Positions 1-12,539 of a stretch of DNA of 64,000 bases are shown one piece after another. This DNA comes from Clusia tigrina. Taxonomy: Eukaryota > Arthropoda > Insecta > Diptera > Clusiidae. How positions within the stretch are numbered: position 1 is the stretch's first letter; each line of letters begins with the position of its first letter. The position numbers and the translations under genes are program-made. The notes under the pieces were generated by a model. That model was not told the DNA's origin, searched no databases, and saw only the letters and a program-made list of their open reading frames with translations. The stretch spans positions 1,777,501-1,841,500 of the forward strand of contig OV050031.1 in the NCBI GenBank assembly GCA_920105625.2. The letters are read 5' to 3'.

Positions 1-45
1 TACGCAAAAGCACACTTAAGCACATATAATGGCTCATTGTGGTGA
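1..45 (-). mobile_element. LINE 3' end scrap (TACC-tail family)
   Basis: Read on the minus strand, this edge segment (cacaatgagccatta, then tgtgcttaagtgtgc) matches the 3' untranslated end of the LINE copy at 11881-12500 (cacaatgggccatta, then tgtgctcaagtgtgc). It is probably the last bases of a copy whose body lies outside the window or has been lost. Too short to classify alone; the call rests on similarity inside the window. Confidence 0.5.
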
Positions 46-838
46 ATAATGATGATGATAATGGCATATAATTATCCTTTCCAATTAAACCAATACCATG
101 TCCATTGCCACGATTTTTTGTACATTGAATTTCATTTTAAAGTTCTATATATTCTTAAAAAGCACTTTATATATGTATCAAAGTAAAGATCCATTCTTCA
201 CTATCCTATAAATAAACAGTAATCTCATTCTGTCATTTAGTTTCGTACTCAGCTATTCCAACACACATTTAACTCGTTGAAGTTTGCTAAGTTTTGAGAA
301 ACAATGCACTCGACTTCACGCATCCCAACCATAACTGGATCTGACGAAGAAAGATCGAGTAGATTTGATATAAAAATTCGCCACCATGTGTGATACTTGT
401 CAAGACATAATTTCTATTTTTTTAATTTTTTTCTACATATATTTATGTATTGTATCTTCTAAACTTTGACTAACAATAAGTAAGCATAATTGAAACAAAA
501 CTTCAGTCAAAACATTGTACAAATCATTGTAAATCAGCTCGAAAGAACAAGAAAAGAGTACTATCTACCGAAAAGGTGGTATCTTTAGTCTTTGGGATGC
601 GAAAGTAATTTAGATGATTGACTTTTACTTGACCTTTACTTTAGAAAACTAATCCTCTAAGTTGAACTGACGAAATACGGATTGATTTCAATCAAACAAA
701 GCTAAAACTAAACTAAATGATTGAGAACGTCATTTAAGGAAGCAACAATTCGGGTTTCAACCACCATATTTCGAGAAAGGTTGAATGAAAGCTTTCCTCC
801 GCGTAGTACAGCTCTTTCATCCTATATCATATAGCAAA
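46..838. other. Intergenic, nothing recognised
   Basis: AT-rich non-coding DNA with many in-frame stops in all frames. I see no domain, RNA gene or repeat array in this stretch. Confidence 0.6.
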
Positions 839-915
839 GAATATCCTCATCTTTCAAATAAATAGGGGCATCACAATAGATCTTTCAGGTCGCAGTGTAC
901 GAGTATAACACCCTT
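838..915 (+). repeat. Dispersed repeat, copy A
   Basis: This segment (aatatcctcatctttcaaat through the block ggtcgcagtgta and ataacaccctt) is nearly the same as 34671-34765. Its right part matches 32255-32306. Here the block ggtcgcagtgtataac carries an extra cgagta, making tgtacgagtataac. The other copies end in a TATC microsatellite. The element type is unknown; a short non-autonomous transposon is likely. Confidence 0.6.
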
Positions 916-1250
916 CTATCATATATCAAAGAATATCCTTGGCATTTATACACAATAAATTTTATCAGTGTATACTCGGGCTTGCATTAGCACCCTGCGG
1001 TCGGCAAAGTAGTCGTTAAATTGAATTATTAAAAATTATTACCGCTAAGGTTCATAGAAACAATGGGCGCTAAATGGAAACAAACCAACGATTCTGCAAC
1101 ACGAACTAAGGCACACGGCAAACACCTTCACTGACAAATTGGTGCACGACTCAAAAACACCGACCAAAAGCAGTTAACTGCGGCGAGAAACGGAGAAACT
1201 ACAGCTACATACGATATGTTTATTATTTACGATCGCCAAGTTCGGTTGCT

Positions 1251-1278
1251 TGGTTGGTTGGTTGGTTGGTTGGTTGGT
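1251..1278. repeat. (TTGG)n microsatellite
   Basis: About seven uninterrupted copies of the tetranucleotide TTGG. The complementary motif (AACC) recurs at 38024-38054. Confidence 0.9.
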
Positions 1279-3333
1279 ATTACCAAAGCGGACTTTCCAA
1301 AATAGCACCAAGCAAGCGAATCGTTGCAGCACAGCTCGCCCAACAGCTAGGCTAGCCAAAGCGATCGATGAGTACCAAACTATGCAAATGAACCAACACA
1401 GAGAACAGTTAAAATAATTTTTACGACTTGGCAAATTGAAGCAGAACCAACACGAAATATCCGTCCCGAACGTGGATGGTTTCGCAGGAGGTCAGAAAGG
1501 TTAAGTCCGCAGAAAATGCAAAACAGCGGAAATGAATGCAGCCAGAGAGACAATTGCCTAAAGCAGACGCAATGGCCTAAACTGGAATTCCGAAACCTGT
1601 ATTGAGACTAGCGGACACAGGATCCTTCGGTGAATAAAGCACACGGGCTCGCCAGTGGTCAGCCGGCAATGCCCGCTATCGAGCTCAATGCAAGCACAAA
1701 CTCCCTTTGGAGGTGACATATTGTGCGTTTATGCCGCGTGTCAAAGGTCAAAATAGCTGAAAATTTCTCAGCATATTTACGAATTTTAATGCGAGTTCGT
1801 TTCAAAATCCAGCTAAATTTATAAATTCTATTCCACAAAAACAGGAACTGCGTTTTATGTTGAACGAGTATGTTCGCAAGTACTGAATTTGAATAATACT
1901 CGTAGTAATCTAGCACAAAAGCGGACAATATCAAGTTAGTTAGTCCGACTTCCAACTTCAATTCCCACGTTCATCATCCTTCTCTGCTGGTAATCCCAAT
2001 CATTGCTCCTTAATCAATTAAAAGCCTATAATTTAATTTCTTCATATATAAATTGAATGCTAATTCCCAGAGCTGTGCAGTTCCTCGTCGCTGTAGAAGC
2101 CAACGCAACCTTTCAGACTCTTTGGCGGCTACATCTGAAGGCGCTCAACAGCAAAGACCACCCACGGCATGCGAGTGTATTGCAATTTAAAGTCTCTAAT
2201 TGAGCAGTTGCGCCGCAACACGCGGTAGACGCGGCGAGCAAAGACAATTTTAACCATGATCGAAGATCACGAGCCACATAAAAAATGCATTTGCTACTGT
2301 GTAAAATCACAATGTAATCATTATATTTAAACAACAAAGCCAATTAGTCGGGAAAGAGGGCCTGCCGCAATAATTCCTCCAAACGAATTGACATTTGGCA
2401 CAGGGAGCAGAGCAGTAAACTTGACATTTCAATATGGAGAATGGCTGCCAGTGATGAAGTGTGGAAATAAAGCAACACCGACATGGAAATGTAATAAAAA
2501 AGTTGAAGTTGCAACAACAAAAAGCCACAAAAAGGGGTTAAGGTTAAGTTGTGCTGATCCATAAAGGCAGCGAGCGGCTTCTTTACCACGAGCATAAAAG
2601 GTGTAAAAGCAAGGTTTGCGTTGGCCAAATTCATCATCCGAGCAGATTCACTCATAAAGCTAACTGTGAACTTGTGTTTCCTTTGAGTCTTAACCTACTT
2701 CGGTGCAGATTGACAGCTGAAGAGTATGAGTAAAGCTACGCAATAGATGGGCAAGAAACAGTCTCTTGACTTAATTAACTGTTTCTGGACCAAAAGCAAA
2801 ACATTTCCTAGTGACTGGAAAAGTCATATGGGGTCATTTGTTTTATTTGCTTTGCTTCAGCAAGAGTCACCCTAATTGTTATCTTAAGAGTAAAGTTGTG
2901 AATTTGATTGTCACTTACTTAAATCACAATATCACTTCCGACGCGACAACCATAACAACATTAGATCTTTAGCCCTAAACTCCTGGCTCCACCTGCGCGT
3001 TGAGAAAACAACCTGTCCTCCTATGCTAGACATTGAGTGCAGGAAACACATCCACGCCAACTACTCCGGATATGCGCTTCAGTATGGAACTGAATTTCAT
3101 TATTGAACCATTTTCAATCTCCACTTTTTCAATCTCCACTTTCTTCTGCTTGAGAAAGTTGTGGCTTCGGTTTTTATAAGGGCCAGAAAAGGAAATTTCT
3201 TCAATTTTCCCAAGGATATAAAACTACGCACTTACTTGCAGCACGACAATCAATTCTTCAGTGTGCGCCTGCGTGCATATTGGCTGCCACAGTAATTTGA
3301 ATACCGCGAGAAATTGTGCTCCAATTGTGACAG

Positions 3334-3365
3334 CACACACACTCACACACACACACACACACACA
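3334..3365. repeat. (AC)n microsatellite
   Basis: Near-perfect AC dinucleotide run with one T interruption. Confidence 0.9.
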
Positions 3366-5441
3366 TAAATCCGTAGGGACACAAACACGCTCGCCCAAAT
3401 CTCAGAACACGAACTGGAAACAAATTTGTTTAGTCTCACACTTTTTCCCATAATTTGTATGATCGCGTCGATGATGATGTACGCGGGCGCAAGGTTTTCG
3501 TGCAATCGAGGCATTTGTAATAACGTTGCCGAGGGAAAAAATTAGACGATTTATGCTTAATTAGTATTTTGTGGCATTTGCGTGTACCGTGTAGCTACGA
3601 GTGTATCCAATTACATGGGGGAGACAACTGCGTACAACTTAAACGACCTATTTACAGAAGGACGAATCAATGTAAGTTTACAGGATGCACCAGATTATTA
3701 GCCTTAGCGTCAGAATGTACTCGTACTCGCTGCTGTTATTGATACTTTCTTCGACAGGGAATTTAATGCAAGTTTTAATTCTGTTTATGATGGAACCATT
3801 TCCTAAAGTTTCCATTTCAAAAGCAAGAATTAAATCAAATATCCTTAACAACTGCTGAAAGTGCACCTTGCAAGCACTCATGCACTCATTTATACACACA
3901 CAGCACATGCTGCGGTTTTCCTGGGAACCTTTGCTTGAATCAATTCAAAGCAAAACCATAAAAATCACGCTAAAAGTACGCAACTACAAATTACGAAAGG
4001 AACAAGTGCGGAAGGACCTTTAAGGGTGTACTCACGCCACCACAGCAAACAAACAGAATGACGAACAGGTCATTGGAAGTGATCGTGTGCAGGAGCGTTC
4101 AAGTGTAGAATTACAGCAGTGTTTGGAATAGACATGCACTCGTATACCTGCGTGGTAGAGGAAGTCAAAGTAGGCTGGCAGGGCATTTAGTGTAGGATAT
4201 GAGCCGAGATGACCGACCGCAATGTGCAGTGCCTTCAGCGTTTGCATCGGCTGAAGTGCATTTGTCGAAAATCATGGCAGACAGCAGGTCCTCTGCGGTT
4301 GCAGCGACATGTGCCCTGTGGTTTCCACAAGAGAACAAATTTCATATCATTTCTGTTGGAAGTGGAAAGTTGCTTTGCGTGTCGCTGCGATCTTATTTTG
4401 TATTGCGCACTAAATACTTCCTGTCGAAATACAATACACAAATACATAAATTTCATAATAAACACTCTCGCCACCCCTTCACTTGGAAAATAGCTGCAGA
4501 TGAATCGAACAACTGCCTCCAAATAAAGTAAATTCCCCTCTCATCGGCAACGAACAAATTGACTCGACTTTTGGCGCTTCTGTGTTTGTGTTTATTTTTG
4601 AGCCCCTGGATTAGAAGAAGAGTTCTTAATCACTGTTGACGCGCATAAGTTTTCGACTCTTTGTCAAAATTCGACTTGACGTGTGATATCTCCACTACGA
4701 TTCTCACTTCGTCTTAATTTGCTGTGTTTTGTCAGACCGAGCGTAACATGATCACGAGAACACGTCATAACAAAAAATTATCACTTTCCTGGATTATTTA
4801 ACCAGGAAATTGTGGGGGAACGGCTTAAAATATACCATGAGGATATTGTTAACGGAATTGGGGAACTCAAATTTAAATGCAGAGAAAGGTTGATTCTTCG
4901 GAGACGTCTATAGTAGGTACTTTTATAATAGCCATGTTTGATTGGCGAACTGAGTTCTTTACTTTGGGGAACCGAGTTCCTTAAAATGCAACGAAGTCAC
5001 TAGAAAATTGAGAGCACTGGTAACCAATGCTGGAAGAAAGGATTTGAAATTCGTGTGGACTCATAAATGAAGAATTCCCAGTCCGTAGAACCTTCCGACC
5101 CTTGAGTTCTTTCCGTTATTTTTATAACAAACTGCCCACATTAAAAATAATTCATAGACATTGAAATTTCAAAAACATATCACTTTTGATATCTTTCCTT
5201 GTTCCATGTTCTCTTCATCTACAAACCCTTCAAAATTTACTTCCAAAATTATAGATTGAGTTCCCGGTTTTAACTCCTGTCTGTGCTCCCTCCATATTGA
5301 AACTTGTAATTCTTAAATATTACTATCGAAGTGTGAAACTAAACAAGTCCGTTGACACTCTAATTGCATGTACAGAAGTGTCGAATAGCGAACTGGTGTG
5401 GTCACACTGAAGCTATTTTCTTTCCTACCTATCTATATTTC

Positions 5442-6410
5442 CTTGGTCATGACTTGGTTGTCTAGAGAAACCTCTTTCCAACATATAAGAAGGATAGTAA
5501 TTGTAGATGTTGATCTAAGACATGAATTGGTTGCAGAGAGAAGCCTCTCTCCAACACATAAGAAGGATAGTAATTGTAGATGTTGATCTAAGACATGACT
5601 TGCCTGCATAGAGAAGCCTCTTTCCAACATATAAGAAGGATAGTAATTGTAGATGTTGATCTAAGACATGAATTGGTTGCAGAGAGAAGCCTCTTTCCAA
5701 CACATAAGAAGGATAGCAATTGTAGATGTTGATCTAAGGCATGACTAGGTTGCATAGAGAAGCCTCTCTCCACATATAAGAAGGACAGTAATTGTAGATG
5801 TTGATTCTAAGGCATGACTAGGTTGCATAGAGAAGCCTGTTTCCAAGACATAAGAAGGATGGTAATTGTAGATGTTGATCTAAGGCATGACTTGGTTGCA
5901 TAGAGAAGCCTCTTTCCCACATATAAGAAGGACAGTAATTGTAGATGTTGATTCTAAGGCATGACTTGGTTGCAGAGAGAAGCCTCTTTCCAACACATAA
6001 GAAGGATAGTAATTGTAGATGTTGATTCTAAGGCATGACTAGGTTGCATAGAGAAGCCTCTTTCGAAGACATAAGAAGGATAGTAATTGTAGATGTTGAT
6101 CTAAGACATGACTTGGTTGCATAGAGAAGCCTCTTTCCAACATATAAGAAGGATAGTAATTGTAGATGTTGATCTAAGGCATGACTTCGTTGCATAGAGA
6201 AGCCTCTTTCCAACATATAAGAAGAATAGTAATTGTAGATGTTGGTCTAAGGCATGACTTGGTTGCAGAGAGAAGCCTCTTTCCATCACATGAGAAGGAT
6301 AGTAATTGTAGATGTTGATCTAAGGCATGACTTGCTTGCAGAGAGAAGCCTCTTTCCATCACATGAGAAGGATAGTAATTGTAGATGTTGTTCTAATGTA
6401 CTTGCTTGCT
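5442..6410 (+). repeat. 73-bp minisatellite, about 13 copies
   Basis: Units of about 73 bp start at the phrase aagcctctttcca (copies near 5467, 5541, 5613, 5686, 5760, 5831, 5905, 5980, 6053, 6126, 6199, 6272, 6345). They continue through agaaggatagtaattgtaga and end with catgacttggttgcatagag. Some units differ by 1-2 bases in length, and substitutions are scattered. Because 73 is not a multiple of three, reading frames rotate from copy to copy. The repeated ~62-residue open frames on the minus strand are therefore by-products, not a repeat protein. The array ends abruptly near 6400. Confidence 0.95.
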
Positions 6411-9400
6411 TTGGTCACCCTCCCTTTAAACTGCCTGAGGGAGTGTTAAATATGATGTATAGTTCAGTTCTCCAGATTACCTGGAATACTTTCACAGACA
6501 CACATGATCATACTTTATTTAATTAAATTTATTATTTTTCTTTATTTTCTTACGCCATAATGAATCATATCTGCAAGGATGTGTGAGATTTTGGAAGCAG
6601 ACCTATGATTCGCAGAGGAACTTATGTAGACAAAACAATTATGAGACCCTATTCTTGGGGAATTCGTACTACTCAACGCAACTATTTTCATTTATTTTCA
6701 TATAAACAGAGGTATTCAATAAACAGAGGTATTCAATCACAACTCCGCTTCAACTTTGTTCCCCATTTGTGGCGACTTTTTGGTGTATGGCTTAAATGAC
6801 CATGCTGCGCAAACTATCCTTCTCTTAAATGACCCTGTTACTTATAGTATCCTTCTCTCACACTGGGGTACAAACATATCCTTAGGACAATTTTTACTCA
6901 CTCCACAGTCACTGCCAATCATTTTACTTTCGTCGTTAGACATTTGCCGCGTTTCCCAATGTTTTTGTTCTCTTGTTTTCTGTCTGACTTGAGAGGATGT
7001 CGTGTCGCAGGTGGTTTATATCAGTTCCCAAATATTTGTTCTGCTTACGTGCATTGCCGTGCACGCTACGCACAAACAGATTTGGACTTTTTTCATTATA
7101 ATTTTCTGCTGCCAGTTACATGAACATAATTTTATTGTTTCCGGATCAAAAGATCACTTCCTACAGGATACGACAGGATGCAGTGGGGGAGAATTTATAT
7201 GGGAATAGTTTCATAGTGAGTATGTGAGTTTAATTGCTTGGGAAATTATTCAAGTCCACGATTGTGGTTGTGGCACTTTTTTTCAGACCACGATTAGGTG
7301 CAAATTTATTGAAGTCTAGACTAAAATGAGCGATAAATTGCAAGCGGTATCCCGTCTGGGCTATACTAATGAAATAGGACTCCCGCACTTCTTTGGTTTA
7401 GTGGGTGATTCGCTTAGGCAGATTACGTCTAAAGCCATAAAGTTTACACACAAAATACCTAGAATTACAAACCTAAATCCGGGATATGGCCACAACGCAT
7501 GTGGCCGAATGCGAAGGCGAAAGTTTCGACATTTGTCAACATGCGACTAACCCTTTCGCTGGCGAAATTTTCGCAAACTCTTTCGCAAACACTATCCTTG
7601 CCGGCTGTGAGTAATATCCTTTAATGTATGCTGTAAAATAGATAAGCCATGTGAACTATTGCAACGAAGATAAACAAACTGTAAAGGAAAACTGCAAACA
7701 CGCGCAACTATAATATCCTTGTGAATCCCTTTAATGGTCAGACGGGCCTGTATTAGACGACAGGAGTTCGCTTGGCACAACGAGACACTGCCGTCCAGTC
7801 CTGTACCGAGGACATTACACACCGCTGCGCTGGCTGTGTGCTTCAAATTCGTTTGTACACAAATCGTAAATGATATCCCGTGGCGAAAGGATTTCCACTT
7901 TTTTCCATTGCATTTTTCGCTACGCTCACTCAAGGGGCCATTGTGCTTGTGTGAATTTGCTTTGTGTAAATAATGCCGTAGCGCAACCCTTCTTCCTTAC
8001 ACCTTTTGTTTATGATGTTCTGTGTCTTTGCCGTGAGTTTACAGGCGACTGTGTTGATAGAGATGATGGGTGTTGATGGTGATCATGACGCCGTTATAGT
8101 CTACAAGTTCATTCTGTCGCGCGGTTTGTTAAGATAAAGAAGCATTTCGTAAGGATATAAATATCCCTGGCTTTGCATACGTACATGCCAGGAGAACTTT
8201 GCATTTCTTGTGTTTTATTTTGTTTCCCTTTATGACTTTGTCCTCTAGTGTATTATCCTATTTATCATAATTTTTCAATTTAACAAAGTACACACACGGG
8301 CCTCGCTTAAGTCCTGCCGAAATCAGTTGACTGAGTGTCCCAACCGTTGTTGGCTTTGCGCATATTTCGCCTTGTTTTGCATTGTCCAGTTGCCTTTTAT
8401 ACTCGTATCAGCAATTTTTGCATTTTCATCGATTCATCTTTCAAGCTGCCAAATTGTTTGCTCATCGCGTCATTACTTTAGCTGGCAACTGCGACGTCTC
8501 CTGTTCCCGTGATTATTAATGACAATTTTGACACTTTCTCTTTCTCTTTGACATTTGTGCAGCTGCGCTTGGCGTTATGGTCACTATGCTTCAGTCGAGA
8601 TGCGCATAGTAAACTTATCCCTTATCCACTGAGCACATAGAGGTCAATTGGGTGTCTTGATATGTGGACTTCCTTTCCTTTCATGGAAATTTAAATAAAG
8701 AAGTAATTATGTTTACCTTGGCCAAACGGAGCCGTTGTTATTTACCTTCACATCTTAACACACGAGCAGTCACGATGATAAAAGTAAGGGGGGCAGTGCA
8801 GCAAATGCCCAATGCAGATAAATTTGGTCCACAGCCGTTGATAGTTCAGATTCTGACATTCGGCTTTATACCAAAGGTCAATGGGCTGACTAATTAACTT
8901 CTGCTGATGTACAAAGTTCAGGTAAGATCTACTTGATGGTCAGCTTTAAAAATGTCTCCAATGTAAGCTACTGTGGGTGATTGCCATTAAGAAGGTAAGG
9001 CAGCCGCATCGCCAATAAACGAGTGATGCCACTTAGACCACCAGATGAGTCCGTTGTGAGCGTAGGTAGGTAGTTAGGCCATTAAGAAGGATATTAAGGA
9101 TTTGTATGTGAATTTTCAGAATATCTTGTGGAGAGTTTTTTAAGTTACTTACAAAAAGCATACTCCACACAGTTTATAAGCTGAACATCGAACTACCTGA
9201 AACTGTTATATTCCATGTCTTTTAAGTCCAACCTCATTCACATACCCAGCACATACCTTTAAATCACCGATACATATGTTAATTAACCCCACAACGTATG
9301 TAATTACTTGCTATTGTCTTAAAAGACCATCTTTACACACGAGAGAATCACAGTTCAGAACTGACGTCAAGCATCCAAGTCCCAACAAGATGACCAACCG

Positions 9401-10855
9401 CAGCCTAACAAATTCCAACGTGAAGTTTTGCATGAAAAAACAAACGCAAACCCAAGCCAACACCTTTGCCAAACCAATGTCCCGTTCACATTAAAAGCAG
9501 ATGTCTCTGAGTGTGGAAGACGCACACCCTTTGCCGGGCTACCCGACCCGACCCAACCGTATGTCCCATTACGGAACTCACGTTTTTGATTCCGAATCCT
9601 TTCGCCCATTGTGGATTGTTTTCCTTCAATTTGACTACAAACCATAATTTATTCTTTCAGAAGTGTTAAAATTGCTGGTCAGTCTCACAATAAGCACCAC
9701 GTCGAGGATTATTGATTATGCAAAGTTGCTGCAGCAAAGACAACAGGATGCATGAGGACAGCGGCACCAGAACAACCAGAAACAAAAAGCGTACAGAATC
9801 GAAACTGACCATTAGGAATATTATCAAAAGGGATGAAACGCGCACAACACTTAAAGAGAAAATATTTGCCAATGCTAAGGAATCATGAAAAAGGATTATA
9901 ATTTTTACCTGAAGGACATCTTAAATTACGCTCACTAAGTTCGCCAGTGTGCTGCCTTGCCTCTAAGCGTGTGTTTTGAGTTATTAGAGAGATAATAGTT
10001 TTTGACATTAACCGTTAGCAAAGACTTCACGAAAAGGAAGAAAGGGACGTAAGGAACTACATTTAAAGGCAACCAACTGACCACTTGTGAGTGAGTGCGT
10101 GTTTGTGTGTCCGTTGGTATGTGCTGCGGCATTAATGCTTTTCCATGGTTAATTATTTCCTAGACCGTGTGAGAATGTGCTGCCCAGTGGGGCAGTTATG
10201 ACAATGTTCGCAAACTGTTCGTAATGTGAAAGTGTCCAGCGAGCTGCTGATCGATGAGTCCGAATTAAGATGATAATTAATGATTGTTGTGGTAAATTAT
10301 TTAATGTGAACTTACAATCGGAAGATTAATCGTGCGCCCTGAAAAAATGGGTGTGAATTAGTTCAAGGAAAATTACGTCGCTCCTAATTGACAGAGATTT
10401 GAAGAACAGTGAAAAGAAAAAGCGCGGGAAAAACGTAATCAGGGTTAAACCTTAAGTATCCATGCTGTGATGACTCTATGATTATTATACGTGAGGATAT
10501 GCTAGCAGGGCTGAATAGTTTCTTATAAGGTTCTTGAGGAGGAGAGAGATGAATAAACATGTATCATATAAAAGATCCATTCTTCAGTATAATCACATTT
10601 CATGTCTTTCTGGGAATTAGTTTCATGCACAACTAGGTTTGTAGCTCGGTAGAGTTCGGTAACTTCTGAGTATAAAGTCACTGATTAAGAAGGATAAAGT
10701 AGATTTCATGTCACTTGACTTTGGTTCTCTTATTACACAGTGGAAATAAAACCTCAGTCGAACCAATGGCAAATACGTGGTAAACTGCCAACAAAGGAGA
10801 CAATGACAAGTCTGATCTGTCGGAGAGATATTGCTTCCAGTCCTTTCGGAAGCGA
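6411..10855. other. Intergenic, nothing coding recognised
   Basis: Long AT-rich stretch. A 17-bp direct repeat (aaacagaggtattcaat) lies at about 6706-6738. A short GTAGGTAGGTAG run at about 9062-9075 could be a LINE tail on the minus strand, but no LINE sequence beside it is convincing. I recognise no exon, RNA gene or domain. Confidence 0.5.
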
Positions 10856-10859
10856 AAAA

Positions 10860-11145
10860 ATGTTGATTAGTAACTCCCTGAAAGAGTCCATTACTCACCT
10901 GTTGTGCACGTGTCCAGCTTTGTCCAGAAGGAGGTGCACTTTCTTAGGCGACTACTTTCTGGACTCCTTGGGAGATATCTAAAAAAAAAAAGATTAGCTC
11001 CATCAACTGCTTCATTAAAAGCTCCAAATGGCTGGACCTTTGAAAGGGATGGGACCTGTTGTCTCATGCGGTATCACAAAGGGTCAATGTTGGCCTAAGT
11101 GCGCCCTTTTCGGGTGGCCGCCTTACCTACCTACCTACCTACCTG
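10860..11145 (+). mobile_element. LINE 3' end (RNase H tail region, TACC tail)
   Basis: Conceptual translation gives a stretch containing ESITHLLCTCPALSRRRC. This is the usual post-RNase H segment of jockey/I-group LINE pol proteins (T-x-x-H-L-L-C-x-C-P-A-L-S). It is followed by a 3' region with tatcacaaagggtcaatg and a tail of TACC repeats at 11124-11143. Pol is broken by a stop after GDI at 10980 followed by an A run. The 3' end aligns in order with the minus-strand copy at 11881-12500, which supports one family. This is a dead 5'-truncated copy. Confidence 0.75.
11124..11143. repeat. (TACC)n LINE tail
   Basis: Five TACC units directly after the LINE 3' untranslated region; the tail replaces a poly-A in this family. 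Confidence 0.8.
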
Positions 11146-11880
11146 AAAAGGGGAACCCCAATTAATACATATTACTACGCACCATTTCTAGAACAGCTTT
11201 AATAAGCGGTTCCAGAGAAAACATCCCGGTTGTAACGGGAAAATTTCCAACTGCTTGGGGTGAAAAACTGACCAAATACTGTTCCAACACCAACACCAAC
11301 ACCTTCACTATGCAGCAGAAAACAGTTTTTCAGCTGTTTCCAAAGTTCAAATCTGTCTTGTTCATGAAACGATATCATTTCAGATATATTGTCATCCTCG
11401 TTATTATAATTGGATATTATAAGAATCTCCTGGAGGACCATTTTTTGGAGAGTGTAAAGAAACTGGTGAGGAAGATTGAACAGTGTGGTCAGCTTAGGGG
11501 TGCTTAAGTCGCAAAATGCTGTAAGGGACTCAAAATATTTCTTATCATAGTGACAGAAGGACTTCTGCAGCCAGTTCTCATAAGTGCAAACAACGAAAAA
11601 TCTTACTAGAATATAAAAATATATCGAAATTTAAGAGATAGTTGATCATGGTAGAATAATTAATGAACCTGATTGGGATGGTCGACGATATAATATTGTA
11701 AGGTAAAGCATAGAGAGGAAGGTTGTAATCAAAGCTATTGTAAACGCTACTAGGAACACACGCTACTGTCAGTGAAACATAACTATGATTCCCTTTGAGC
11801 CTTTGCCTTTGTTGATAACGCTAACGCTAAATTTTCTGAACTACTGCTCTTTACTTGTGGACATTCTTAGTACCGATTGT
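11146..11880. other. Intergenic between two convergent LINE tails
   Basis: About 735 bases separating the tails of two LINE copies in opposite orientation. A short CCAACA run occurs near 11285-11300. Nothing coding is supported. Confidence 0.5.
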
Positions 11881-12500
11881 GCATAGGTAGGTACGTAGGT
11901 AGGAGTGGCCGCCCAGATTCCCAAATGCACACTTGAGCACACCTAATGGCCCATTGTGATACCACGGTGTGGCACCCTTCACGCACTCACTAAAAAGTTC
12001 TCTTACTTGGTATGGTGATAGTCAGCGCAAGGACAGCACCGGGAAAGGCACGACTCCCACATTATGTTGCAGGAAACCATGCTGATGGGTCGATGAATCT
12101 TGCTATGTCCCTAATATTAAAGGATGCCAGCTCTGTCAGTCTTGTAAGAAATGGGAAAATTCTTCTTCTGCTCAAGGATGGGCAGTGACATAAGAGGTGG
12201 CAAACCGTCCTCCTCGAAACCACAGCCTCGGCAAACATCGTTTGCGGGTAGGCGATTGTGCGTAACTTTCGATGTTTCCATATTTAAGATATCGCTGTGA
12301 TATATTGACGCAAAATATAACTGCATCGTTTTGACTCCAAAACGTACTCAGCCAAGTTAGTGACCAGCTCCATTTGATGGGTACTTTCTCGCCTTCACAA
12401 AATGTTATCTTTCTTGACATGTAAACGCCACACTCATCCTTATGGCGGTCATGCAATGGTGCAATTTTCTCCCAGACGCCATGTCACAACATCAGAACAG
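11881..12500 (-). mobile_element. LINE 3' end (RNase H tail region), minus strand
   Basis: On the minus strand a frame reads LPANDVCRGCGFEED. After a frameshift a second frame reads CHLLCHCPSLSRRRIFPFL. Together they give the Cys-rich segment that follows RNase H in jockey/I-group LINEs (C-x2-C, then H-x4-C-P-S-L-S). The 3' region contains tatcacaatgggccattagg and ends at 11881 in a TACC-type tail. At least one frameshift disables it. The 5' boundary is not clear; coding similarity fades above about 12500. Confidence 0.7.
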
Positions 12501-12539
12501 CTCTAAAACGAGCTTATCTGCTGCGCTTGCCATAGACGA

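Larger units (their letters stand above)
916..5440. other. Intergenic, short microsatellites only
   Basis: No supported gene. It holds a TTGG run at 1251-1278 and an AC run at 3334-3365. Open frames here are short, overlap each other on both strands and show no domain, so I treat them as chance. Confidence 0.6.

Noticed and set aside
5442..6410. Regularly spaced repeats as a CRISPR array
   Set aside because: The units are contiguous 73-bp tandem copies without unique spacers, and the genome is that of an animal.
9062..9075. LINE tail on the minus strand (GTAGGTAGGTAG)
   Set aside because: Adjacent sequence does not match the LINE 3' end seen at 11.9 kb well enough.
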